Position numbers and translations under genes: made by a program. A DNA stretch of 37,181 nucleotides from JBAVEL01 sp049587715 (GTDB lineage: Bacteria; Bacteroidota; Ignavibacteria; UBA10030; UBA6906): positions 1-37,181 of the forward strand of contig JBAVEL010000172.1 in NCBI GenBank assembly GCA_049587715.1, in the 5' to 3' direction. Positions within the stretch are counted from its first letter, which is position 1. Every line of letters begins with the position of its first letter. Of the stretch, positions 31,040 through 37,181 are shown one piece after another. Under the pieces are notes generated by a model. The model searched no databases and had not been told where the DNA came from. It saw only the letters and a program-made list of their open reading frames with translations.

Positions 31040-33064
31040 TCAGGCGCGCCTTTTCTTCTTCAGTTCCAGGAGCCGCGCCGCCTCGCGGGCGATGTGCTCG
31101 CCGCTCACTTCGAACTCCTTGATGAGCTCCCAGGGGGCTCCCGAGTCTCCGAACCGGTCGCGCACGCCGATGGCGCCGGTCACCACCGGCCGTCCGTAGA
31201 GCTCCGCGCTGGAGGAGAGGGCAAAGGCCGCCTGCCAGGCCAGCGGGCCGATCTGATGCTCCTCCGCCGTGACCACCACCCCCGTCTCGGCGCCCGCCCG
31301 GATCACGGCCGCCGTATCCAGCGGCTTCATGGTGTGCATGTTCACGATACGGCTCTCGTATCCGTATTCCTGCTTCAGGATGAAGGCGGCACGCATCGCC
31401 TCCGGGACCATGGGGCCGCAGGCAATCAGGGTGCAGTCCTCCTTCTCGTCCGCGTAGGCCTCGGCCAGGATCGTCTCGAAGGCATCCGCAAAGTCCTCCG
31501 TCTCCTTCCGCAGGCGGATGATGTTTGCCTTTCCGAAGACGAAGGGGGTTCCGGCCTTCGTGACCACCGGCGTGGCCTCGCGGGCGAAACGGAGAAACTT
31601 GGGGCCCGTGTGCCCCAGCAGCAGGTAGTCCGTGGCCTTCTCGGTCTCCAGGGAGTCGCAGGGAACCACCACCGCCATGTGGGGCAGCCCGCACATCGCG
31701 AAGAGGTCCTCCAGGGCCTGATGGGTCGCGCCGTCGGGTCCCACAGACACCCCGCCGTGGGCGCCCGCAATCAGGACATTGTGGCGGCCGTAGCAGACAG
31801 AGACGCGAATCTGGTCCAGGTTCCGCGCGGCGGCAAACGTCCCGTAGGTGCCCAGCACGGGGATCTTTCCCTCCCGGGCAAGGGCCGCCGCCACGGATGT
31901 CGCCGACTGCTCCGCGATCCCCATGCTCAGCCAGCGGCGCTTCCGCTCCGGTTTCCCGGCGTAGAAATCGCTGATGGTGATGGAGCCGGAGATGTCCAGC
32001 CCCAGGGCCACGATTCTCTCGTCTCCGCCGTTCCGTCCCAGGGAGGCGCCGAACCCCTTCCGCGTGGGTTCCATGCGGGCCTTCATGGTCGGCCCGGAGT
32101 TCCACCAGTAGTTGCGCGCAAAACGGGGCATGCGCGCCTCAAGCCCCGCGTCCACCTCCGCCTGGTACCGCTGCGCCTTTTCCAGGAGCTCCCGCCACGG
32201 GATTCTCTCGGCCACCCCCAGCTCCGCCAGCCCCTTCAGCATCTCCTCATGATTGGGGGTCTTTCCGTGCCATCCCGCCACATTCTCGATGAAGCTGACG
32301 CCCTTGCCCTTCACGCACTCCGCCACGATCAGGAGTGGTTTGCCCCCCGGCTTCTTGCCCCTCTCGAGCGCACCCACCACCTCCCGCATGTTGTGCCCGT
32401 CGATGCGCATCGTGTCCCATCCGAACGACCGGTACTTCTCCTCCAGCGGATCGATGTTCATCACTTCCGACACCGGGCCGTCGATCTGCAGGCGGTTGTA
32501 GTCCACGATCCCCACAAGGTTGTCCAGCTTGTAGTGGGCCGCCTCCATGGCCGCTTCCCACACCTGACCCTCCTGCTGCTCCCCATCCCCCATGATGCAG
32601 AAGATGGTATGGCCTTTGCCGTTCAGCCGGGCCGCCAGGGCCATGCCGACGGCGAGGCTGAGCCCCTGGCCGAGAGAGCCGGTGGACATCTCCACGCCGG
32701 TAAGTTTCAGCCAGTGGGGATGTCCCTGGTAGGGGCTCCCGAGCCGCCGGAGCAGAACAGTATCCTCCACGGGGTGGAATCCGGCAAAGGCAAGGCCCAG
32801 ATACAGGCTGGGGGCCTTGTGTCCCGTGGACCAGATGATCCGGTCCCGGTCTTCCCACGAGGGGTTCTCCGGATCGTGATTTGCCGCGTGCAGGTAGAGG
32901 GCCGCCGTCACATCCATGATGGAGAGGGTTCCCCCCGCGTGGCCGGAGCCGGCCGCGCGAAGCGCCACCAGATCGTACCCCCTCATCAGGCGGGCCTGCT
33001 CTTCCAGTTCGGCCACGGTGTAGGTTCTTCGGACTGTTCCGTTTCGGGAATCTCGGATTGCCAT
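31040..33064 (-). CDS. tkt: Transketolase
   Basis: A 674-residue single-chain transketolase with ATG 33064 and GAGGAG 7 bases upstream. The thiamine-diphosphate motif runs from GDGEQQEGQVWEAA (residues 159-172) to the Asn of VDYN. The second domain has the catalytic Glu in MGIAEQ (near 384) followed by SATSVAAALA, and the C-terminal domain includes GPMVPEAMRAAF. It transfers two-carbon units between ketose and aldose phosphates, completing with tal and rpiB the non-oxidative pentose-phosphate pathway. It converges on hflX with a 16-base gap and no clear terminator. Upstream, TGGCAT, 17 bases and TAGCTT (33195-33167) is a possible but weak promoter in the gap shared with suhB. Confidence 0.95.
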   Translation of the reverse strand: MAIRDSRNGTVRRTYTVAELEEQARLMRGYDLVALRAAGSGHAGGTLSIMDVTAALYLHAANHDPENPSWEDRDRIIWSTGHKAPSLYLGLAFAGFHPVEDTVLLRRLGSPYQGHPHWLKLTGVEMSTGSLGQGLSLAVGMALAARLNGKGHTIFCIMGDGEQQEGQVWEAAMEAAHYKLDNLVGIVDYNRLQIDGPVSEVMNIDPLEEKYRSFGWDTMRIDGHNMREVVGALERGKKPGGKPLLIVAECVKGKGVSFIENVAGWHGKTPNHEEMLKGLAELGVAERIPWRELLEKAQRYQAEVDAGLEARMPRFARNYWWNSGPTMKARMEPTRKGFGASLGRNGGDERIVALGLDISGSITISDFYAGKPERKRRWLSMGIAEQSATSVAAALAREGKIPVLGTYGTFAAARNLDQIRVSVCYGRHNVLIAGAHGGVSVGPDGATHQALEDLFAMCGLPHMAVVVPCDSLETEKATDYLLLGHTGPKFLRFAREATPVVTKAGTPFVFGKANIIRLRKETEDFADAFETILAEAYADEKEDCTLIACGPMVPEAMRAAFILKQEYGYESRIVNMHTMKPLDTAAVIRAGAETGVVVTAEEHQIGPLAWQAAFALSSSAELYGRPVVTGAIGVRDRFGDSGAPWELIKEFEVSGEHIAREAARLLELKKKRRA

Positions 33065-33262
33065 GGTGCATCTCCTCGTTGATCGTGGACCCGTCGGTCG
33101 GCCGCCGGGGTTCCGGCGGGTGGTTGTCGGAGGCAGGGGGTGGTCCCCTCAAGGAACTGGTGCGGCAAGCTACTGATTTCCGCCGAGGAATGCCACCGCG
33201 CCGGTGGTTTTCCCCGGCGGTTTTCCGTACCTTCTGCCGACACCCAAGGGAGGACACCGGCA

Positions 33263-34063
33263 ATGCTGGACGTGGCCGTGGAGGCAGCCAGGGAGGCGGG
33301 CGCGTTTCTGAGAGAGAGCATGGGGAGAGTCCGCGCGGTGGAGACCAAGCAGGGAGAGGAGCGGAACCTGGTCTCCGAGATAGACCGTGGGTCGGAGGAG
33401 ATGATCATCCGCGCAATCCGGTCGCAATACCCGGACCACGGCTTCCTGGCGGAGGAGAGCGGCGGAAGCGGGACGTCCGACTACCGGTGGGTCATCGATC
33501 CCCTGGACGGCACCACCAATTTCCTGCACGGGCTTCCCATCTACTGCGTATCCATCGCCCTGGAGTTCCGGGGGAGGATTGCGGCGGGGGTGGTCTATGA
33601 TCCGAATACGGAGGAGCTGTTCACGGCGGAGAGGGGAGGGGGAGCGTTCCTGAACGGCTCCCGGATGCGGGTCTCGGCGGGAGATGATCTCATGCGGAGC
33701 CTGCTCGTGACGGGGTTTCCGTACGACATCGCGCGGAACCCCGACCATGCAGTGGAGCGCTTCGTGGACTTCCTCCTGCGCGCACAGGCCGTCCGCCGGC
33801 TGGGGTCTGCCGCCCTGGACCTCGCCTACGTGGCGGCGGGGCGGTTCGAGGGGTTCTGGGAAGTGAACCTGCAGCCCTGGGACATGGCCGCGGGCATTCT
33901 CCTGGTGGAGGAATCGGGAGGGCGTGTCACGGACTTCTCGGGCAACCCTCCCCGCCTCGACGGGCGGCAGGTGCTTGCCAGTAACGCCCGCGTGCACGAT
34001 GCCATGCTGGAAGTCCTCCGGAACCCGCCCCGGACACCCCCCGGCGGGGTTCCTACGCCTTGA
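33263..34063 (+). CDS. suhB: Inositol monophosphatase family protein
   Basis: A 266-residue Mg-dependent phosphatase with ATG 33263 and AAGGGAGG at 33246-33253. Motifs: the metal-binding Glu pair in LAEESGG (near 63), DPLDGTTNFLHG (78-89), and the second site LQPWDMAAGILLVEESGG (near 203). The family removes phosphate from inositol phosphate or related sugar alcohol phosphates; SuhB also acts in rRNA antitermination in enterobacteria. Which role applies here is not visible. TACCTT at 33228-33233 could serve as a -10, without a good -35. Its last 11 bases overlap the end of the convergent small coiled-coil gene. Confidence 0.92.
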   Translation: MLDVAVEAAREAGAFLRESMGRVRAVETKQGEERNLVSEIDRGSEEMIIRAIRSQYPDHGFLAEESGGSGTSDYRWVIDPLDGTTNFLHGLPIYCVSIALEFRGRIAAGVVYDPNTEELFTAERGGGAFLNGSRMRVSAGDDLMRSLLVTGFPYDIARNPDHAVERFVDFLLRAQAVRRLGSAALDLAYVAAGRFEGFWEVNLQPWDMAAGILLVEESGGRVTDFSGNPPRLDGRQVLASNARVHDAMLEVLRNPPRTPPGGVPTP

Positions 34064-34256
34064 CGAACCGGTGAAGGGTCTGGCGCTCGTTCTCGAACTT
34101 CGCCAGGAGGACCCGCAGGATCTCCTCCTTGTGCCTGAGATTCTGCTTGTAGATGTGATCGTCCGTATCCAGGATCTCGCTCCGCAGATCCGTCAGGTAT
34201 TCCTTCAGGACCTCCGTCAGGACCTCCATCTCCTCCAGACCGACCGTACTGAGCAT
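34053..34256 (-). CDS. 67-residue predicted coiled-coil protein
   Basis: ATG 34256 with AAAGGAGG 5 bases upstream, one of the best ribosome sites in the window, and its own promoter at 34351-34378. The protein is almost fully helical and charged, with a heptad-like run (LEEMEVLTEVLKEYLTDL, then HKEEILRVLLAKFENERQTL). It has no signal peptide, membrane helix or cysteine. I recognise no family. Its 3' end overlaps the last 11 bases of suhB on the other strand. Its expression signals argue that it is real and strongly made. Confidence 0.75.
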   Translation of the reverse strand: MLSTVGLEEMEVLTEVLKEYLTDLRSEILDTDDHIYKQNLRHKEEILRVLLAKFENERQTLHRFVKA

Positions 34257-34350
34257 CGCGCTCCCTCCTTTCATGATCCGCACCCCGGGGCCTCCCCGGC
34301 GGCGAGGCCCGCAATGGATGGAACCACCCCGCCGGCGGGCCACCGCCGTC

Positions 34351-34378
34351 AAGATATCCGACTTCCTCTGATTGTCAA
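34351..34378 (-). promoter_or_regulatory. Promoter for the small coiled-coil gene
   Basis: TTGACA (34378-34373, exact), a 16-base spacer, TATCTT (34356-34351) on the minus strand. The -35 overlaps the last codons and stop of the phosphorylase gene. The expected start near 34344 gives a leader of about 88 bases. Confidence 0.6.
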
Positions 34379-35736
34379 GCCGGCGTGGGGGGGCTCCAGG
34401 GGCGCACCCCCTCCCCGTCCAGGAACGACCTTATGAGGGGCTCGGGTGGGGGAGGGGCATCCCCGATCTCCACGCACTGAAGGAATGCCTGTGATGCGCG
34501 CGCGGCTGCTTCATCCCTGTCGGTGAAGAGACGGGCAAGCGTCTCGCCCCGGCCGACCGCGTCCCCCCGCTTCCGCAGAAGGAGGATGCCCGCCTTGGGA
34601 TCCACGCCCTCCTCCACCCGCGTCCGTCCTGCTCCCAGCTCGATCCCGAGGAGCCCGAGGGCCATCGAGCGGAAGCCGGCAACATATCCGTCGCGCGGGC
34701 TCGGGACCCCGATGGAGTGGCGGGGAAAGGGATAGGTCCCGGGACGGAGCAGCACCGCGGTATCCCCCCCCTGCGCTTTCACAACGGCAAGGAATCTCTC
34801 CCAGGCCCGCCCCGACCGGACGGCCTCCCGGCACTTCTCCATCCCCTCCCCGATCGAGGCCGCCTTCCCCCCCGCATAGACCATGGCACCCCCCAGCACA
34901 AGGGTCACCTCCATGAGATCCGCCAGCGGCTTCCCCTGGAGGCAATCCGCGGCTTCCCGCACCTCCAGCCAGTTCCCGATGGCCGCCCCCAGGGGCTGTT
35001 CCATCGAGGTCAGAAATCCGAGGGTCCGCGTGCCCATGGCATTTCCGATCCCCACCAGAGCGCGCGCCAGGGCCAGCGCGTCCTCGTAGCGGTGCATGAA
35101 CGCGCCGCTCCCGAATTTGACGTCCAGGACAAGGGCGTCGATTCCCTCGGCCAGCTTCTTGCTCATGATGCTGCCGGCAATCAGGGGAATGGACTCCACG
35201 GTGGCGGTGACGTCGCGCAGGGCATACATCATGCGGTCCGCGGGGGCGATCTCGTCGGTCTGCCCGATCAGCACAAGGCCGGTCTCACCGATCACCCGGC
35301 GGTACTCCTCCAGGGAGAGCGCGGTCCGGAAGCCGGGGATGGACTCCAGCTTGTCCAGCGTTCCTCCCGTATGACCCAGCCCCCTCCCCGATATCATGGG
35401 CACCGGAACCCCGCATGCAGCCACCATGGGAGCGAGGATGAGCGACACCTTGTCGCCCACCCCCCCCGTGGAATGCTTGTCCACCTTCAGACCCGGAAGG
35501 GCGCTCAGGTCCACGACGGTGCCGGAGTGCAGCATCACCTCGGTCAGGGCCGCGGTCTCCCCGTCTGTCATGCCCCGGAAGAACACGGCCATGAGGAACG
35601 CCGAGAGTTGATAGCGCGGGATGCTCTCCTCCATGCACCCGGAGATGAACCAACGCAGCTCCTCGCGTGTCAGGACGCCCCCGTCCCGTTTTCTGCGGAT
35701 GATCTCCACCGGGTTCCGGAACCCTCCGCCCTCCAT
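34375..35736 (-). CDS. deoA: Pyrimidine-nucleoside (thymidine) phosphorylase
   Basis: A 453-residue phosphorylase with AAGGAGG 8 bases before ATG 35736. The phosphate and nucleoside site motifs are KVDKHSTGGVGDKVSL (about 84-99) and SGRGLGHTGGTLDKLES (about 116-132), followed by IAGSIMSKKLAEGIDALVLD. It splits thymidine, and perhaps uridine, into base and (deoxy)ribose 1-phosphate. DeoA and Pdp share these motifs; by eye I cannot tell thymidine-only from broad specificity. It starts 3 bases after the Nudix gene stop and belongs with pyrE to a pyrimidine operon. Confidence 0.93.
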   Translation of the reverse strand: MEGGGFRNPVEIIRRKRDGGVLTREELRWFISGCMEESIPRYQLSAFLMAVFFRGMTDGETAALTEVMLHSGTVVDLSALPGLKVDKHSTGGVGDKVSLILAPMVAACGVPVPMISGRGLGHTGGTLDKLESIPGFRTALSLEEYRRVIGETGLVLIGQTDEIAPADRMMYALRDVTATVESIPLIAGSIMSKKLAEGIDALVLDVKFGSGAFMHRYEDALALARALVGIGNAMGTRTLGFLTSMEQPLGAAIGNWLEVREAADCLQGKPLADLMEVTLVLGGAMVYAGGKAASIGEGMEKCREAVRSGRAWERFLAVVKAQGGDTAVLLRPGTYPFPRHSIGVPSPRDGYVAGFRSMALGLLGIELGAGRTRVEEGVDPKAGILLLRKRGDAVGRGETLARLFTDRDEAAARASQAFLQCVEIGDAPPPPEPLIRSFLDGEGVRPWSPPTPA

Positions 35737-35739
35737 GCC

Positions 35740-36279
35740 TCAACCCTCCTTCCGTTGCATGCGTCTTTCCGCCAGCAGAAGCCCCGCCAGGGTCTTGCCG
35801 TCCCGGATCAGGCCGGTCTCGGCCATGCGGAGGGCCTCTCTGAACGGAAGCATGTGCACCGACATTCCCTGCTCCCCCTCCTCCCTGCGGGGCCCGCCGG
35901 GGAGAGGCGCAAGCTCCGTGGCCAGGAACAGGTGCAGCACTTCGCTGCAGAAGCCGGGGGTGGTAAAGATGGCCGCGAGCTTCTCCCACCGGGCCGCTTT
36001 CCAGCCCGTTTCCTCCTCCAGCTCGCGTGCAGCCGCAAGGCGGGGATCCTCCCCCGGATGAAGCCGCCCTGCGGGAAGCTCCAGGATCTCCTCCCCCACC
36101 GGATACCGGAACTGACGCACCAGAAGAACCCTTCCATCGGCCAGCAGGGGCACCGCGACGGCGCCCCCGGGGTGGGAGGCGATTTCCCGCACCGTCACCT
36201 CCCCCGACGGATGGCGGATGTGCTCCAGCACCAGGTCGAATACCCGGCCCCGGTAGCGGATTTCACGTTCGGTCTTCAT
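35740..36279 (-). CDS. Nudix hydrolase, ADP-ribose pyrophosphatase type
   Basis: A 179-residue Nudix protein with a perfect box, GRLHPGEDPRLAAARELEEE continuing TGW (residues 71-93), in which all GX5EX7REUXEEXGU positions match. The surrounding layout (VLLVRQFRYPVGEEILELPAG before the box, FTTPGFCSEVLHLFLA after it) is that of ADP-ribose pyrophosphatases, which split ADP-ribose into AMP and ribose 5-phosphate. Related sugar-nucleotide substrates are possible. It lies between pyrE (46-base gap) and the phosphorylase (3-base gap), so pentose phosphate salvage is a shared theme. The ribosome site is weak. Confidence 0.92.
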   Translation of the reverse strand: MKTEREIRYRGRVFDLVLEHIRHPSGEVTVREIASHPGGAVAVPLLADGRVLLVRQFRYPVGEEILELPAGRLHPGEDPRLAAARELEEETGWKAARWEKLAAIFTTPGFCSEVLHLFLATELAPLPGGPRREEGEQGMSVHMLPFREALRMAETGLIRDGKTLAGLLLAERRMQRKEG

Positions 36280-36325
36280 GTCCCGACAGGGATTTCCTTC
36301 TCCCTCTGAGCCCGCAGCCGGGGCA

Positions 36326-36913
36326 TCAGGCCCCCGGCCTGCTTCCCGGCTTCACCGCCGGGGTGCCGGCCGCGCACAGGGGGCAGGTGCCCGGCTCATA
36401 CACCGTGACATCCAGGTGGAGGAGGGCGAACTGCATCTCCGGGGGCACCTCCCCGAACCGCACGGCGCCTCCGCTTCTGTCCACCAGGTAGGCGACCCCC
36501 GCAGGCACCCCCCCCGACTCCATCACGAGGCGGATCACTTCCCGCACCGACCCCCCCGTGGTGATCACGTCCTCGCACACCAGCACCCGTTCGCCCGGCT
36601 CGATGCGGAATCCGCGCCGGAGCTGCATCACCCCGTTCTTCCGCTCGGTGAACATCGTGCGCAACCCGAGCTGCCTCCCCACTTCCTGACCCACCACGAT
36701 CCCCCCGAGGGCGGGGGCGATCACCGCATGCAGGAGCTCCTCATTGAACCGGCGGGCAATCCCGCCGCAGAGCCGCCCGGCATGCTCCGGATACTGCAGA
36801 ACCCGGGCGCACTGGAAATAGCGGGGGCTGTGCAGCCCCGAGGTAAGCTGAAAGTGCCCCTCCAGAAGAGCCCCTGTCTCACGGAAGAGCGAGAGCACAT
36901 CCCGTTCGTTCAT
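36326..36913 (-). CDS. pyrE: Orotate phosphoribosyltransferase
   Basis: A 195-residue PyrE that joins orotate to PRPP in pyrimidine synthesis. It has the N-terminal motif GHFQLTSGLHSPRYFQC and the PRPP loop RVLVCEDVITTGGSV (about 109-123). A segment RTMFTERKNG supplies the conserved catalytic loop residues. The C-terminal extension ends with CPLC and a Gly/Pro tail, beyond the core fold. ATG 36913 overlaps the TGA of the upstream barrel gene (ATGA), with AGGA 7 bases before it, so translation is coupled to an outer-membrane protein gene, an unexpected pair. Confidence 0.95.
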   Translation of the reverse strand: MNERDVLSLFRETGALLEGHFQLTSGLHSPRYFQCARVLQYPEHAGRLCGGIARRFNEELLHAVIAPALGGIVVGQEVGRQLGLRTMFTERKNGVMQLRRGFRIEPGERVLVCEDVITTGGSVREVIRLVMESGGVPAGVAYLVDRSGGAVRFGEVPPEMQFALLHLDVTVYEPGTCPLCAAGTPAVKPGSRPGA

Positions 36914-37181
36914 GGGGAGTCCTCATGCCAGGTGAAACGGATTCCTCCATGGGCCGACCCCACCAGGCCGATGTCGGGATCGTTGTGGACGTACAGAGCG
37001 CGCGCTTCCAGCTCCGCGGAGCACCACCGTGCCAGGTAGATATCCACGCCTGCCCCGAGCCCGAAGACAAGCCGCGCGGTTCCGCCCACATCGTAGTAGG
37101 TGATCCGGATCTCCTCCCGCATGGTCCGCTCGAGGGCCCGTTCCGTCCAGAGAGCGCCGGCCGTGGCGGTCAGGTACGGAC
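36910..37181 (-). CDS. C-terminal part of an outer-membrane beta-barrel protein (partial)
   Basis: The frame runs off the right edge; 90 residues are present, ending at the TGA at 36912-36910. They show alternating strands typical of a small barrel: PYLTATAGALWTERALERTM, then YYDVGGTARLVFGLGAGVDI, then AELEARALYVHNDP and HGGIRFTWHEDSP. The pattern of Gly-rich turns and aromatic strand ends resembles OmpA/OmpW-type or outer-membrane-protein-beta-barrel domains. The N-terminus and signal peptide are outside the window. An internal ATG at 37122 is not the real start, since coding continues upstream. The stop overlaps the pyrE start. Confidence 0.65.
   Translation of the reverse strand, partial: PYLTATAGALWTERALERTMREEIRITYYDVGGTARLVFGLGAGVDIYLARWCSAELEARALYVHNDPDIGLVGSAHGGIRFTWHEDSP

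Noticed and set aside
33167..33233. Promoters for tkt and suhB in the divergent gap
   Set aside because: Only -10-like boxes (TAGCTT, TACCTT) with poor -35 matches (TGGCAT, TGGTTT); too weak to list as features.
1..37181. tRNA, rRNA, CRISPR array, insertion sequence or riboswitch
   Set aside because: Reading the gaps showed no cloverleaf, array of direct repeats, transposase or recognisable aptamer; most gaps are below 250 bases.

Overview
This is a GC-rich (about two thirds by eye), densely coding stretch of a bacterial chromosome. No rRNA, tRNA, CRISPR array or insertion sequence was seen. The organism is Gram-negative: the window encodes a patatin fused to a BamA-type barrel, other outer-membrane barrels and many signal peptides. 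Two secreted proteins end in FlgD-like/type-9-like sorting tails with the motif NYPNPFNP or NFPNPFNP. Together with a TlpA / DUF6029 / Omp28-like gene trio, this points to a high-GC lineage in or near the FCB group (an uncultured Eisenbacteria-, Krumholzibacteria- or Gemmatimonadota-like bacterium). The phylum is an inference.

Layout. Positions 1-4141 (+) are the end of an exopolysaccharide locus: the tail of a Wzz/GumC chain-length protein, a BY-kinase-like ATPase with a damaged P-loop, and a UbiA-family polyprenyl-phosphate phosphoribosyltransferase. A terminator-like hairpin follows, then a sigma-54-like promoter drives a STAS protein and an unusual nucleotidyltransferase / hexapeptide / phosphoglycosyltransferase fusion whose catalytic residues look lost in both enzyme domains. 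clpC follows from its own promoter. From 6860 to 16652 all genes lie on the minus strand. In transcription order they are a TPR-like gene, an EamA transporter, trmH, a one-TM micro-protein, dsbD, pgi, a His/Gly/Lys-rich basic protein, rpiB, tal, and an NtrC-like AAA+/Fis protein without GAFTGA. Positions 16781-27394 (minus) encode surface and envelope functions: a patatin-BamA protein, the TlpA / DUF6029 / Omp28 trio, an 87-residue protein, a self-cleaving S24 repressor with a perfect operator, and a large LTD / OB / Fn3 / PLD secreted protein. Positions 27542-31023 (+) carry a BatA/VWA membrane protein and hflX. Positions 31040-37181 hold transketolase (-), suhB (+), and a minus-strand run of an outer-membrane barrel (partial), pyrE, a Nudix hydrolase, a pyrimidine-nucleoside phosphorylase and a small coiled-coil protein.

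How the genes connect. pgi, rpiB, tal and tkt cover most of the non-oxidative pentose-phosphate pathway. pyrE and the phosphoribosyltransferase use the PRPP that this pathway feeds, and the nucleoside phosphorylase returns pentose phosphate to it. DsbD, TlpA and the Omp28-like CxxC protein suggest a periplasmic thiol relay that may serve cysteine-containing exported proteins.

Regulation. At least nine intergenic sites share a -35 of TTGnnn, a 16-17 base spacer and a -10 close to TATnTT, which appears to be the housekeeping promoter here. The STAS-fusion pair is the exception: its upstream region shows only a -24/-12 type element behind a 14-bp palindrome. The most novel-looking item is this STAS plus double-pseudoenzyme pair.
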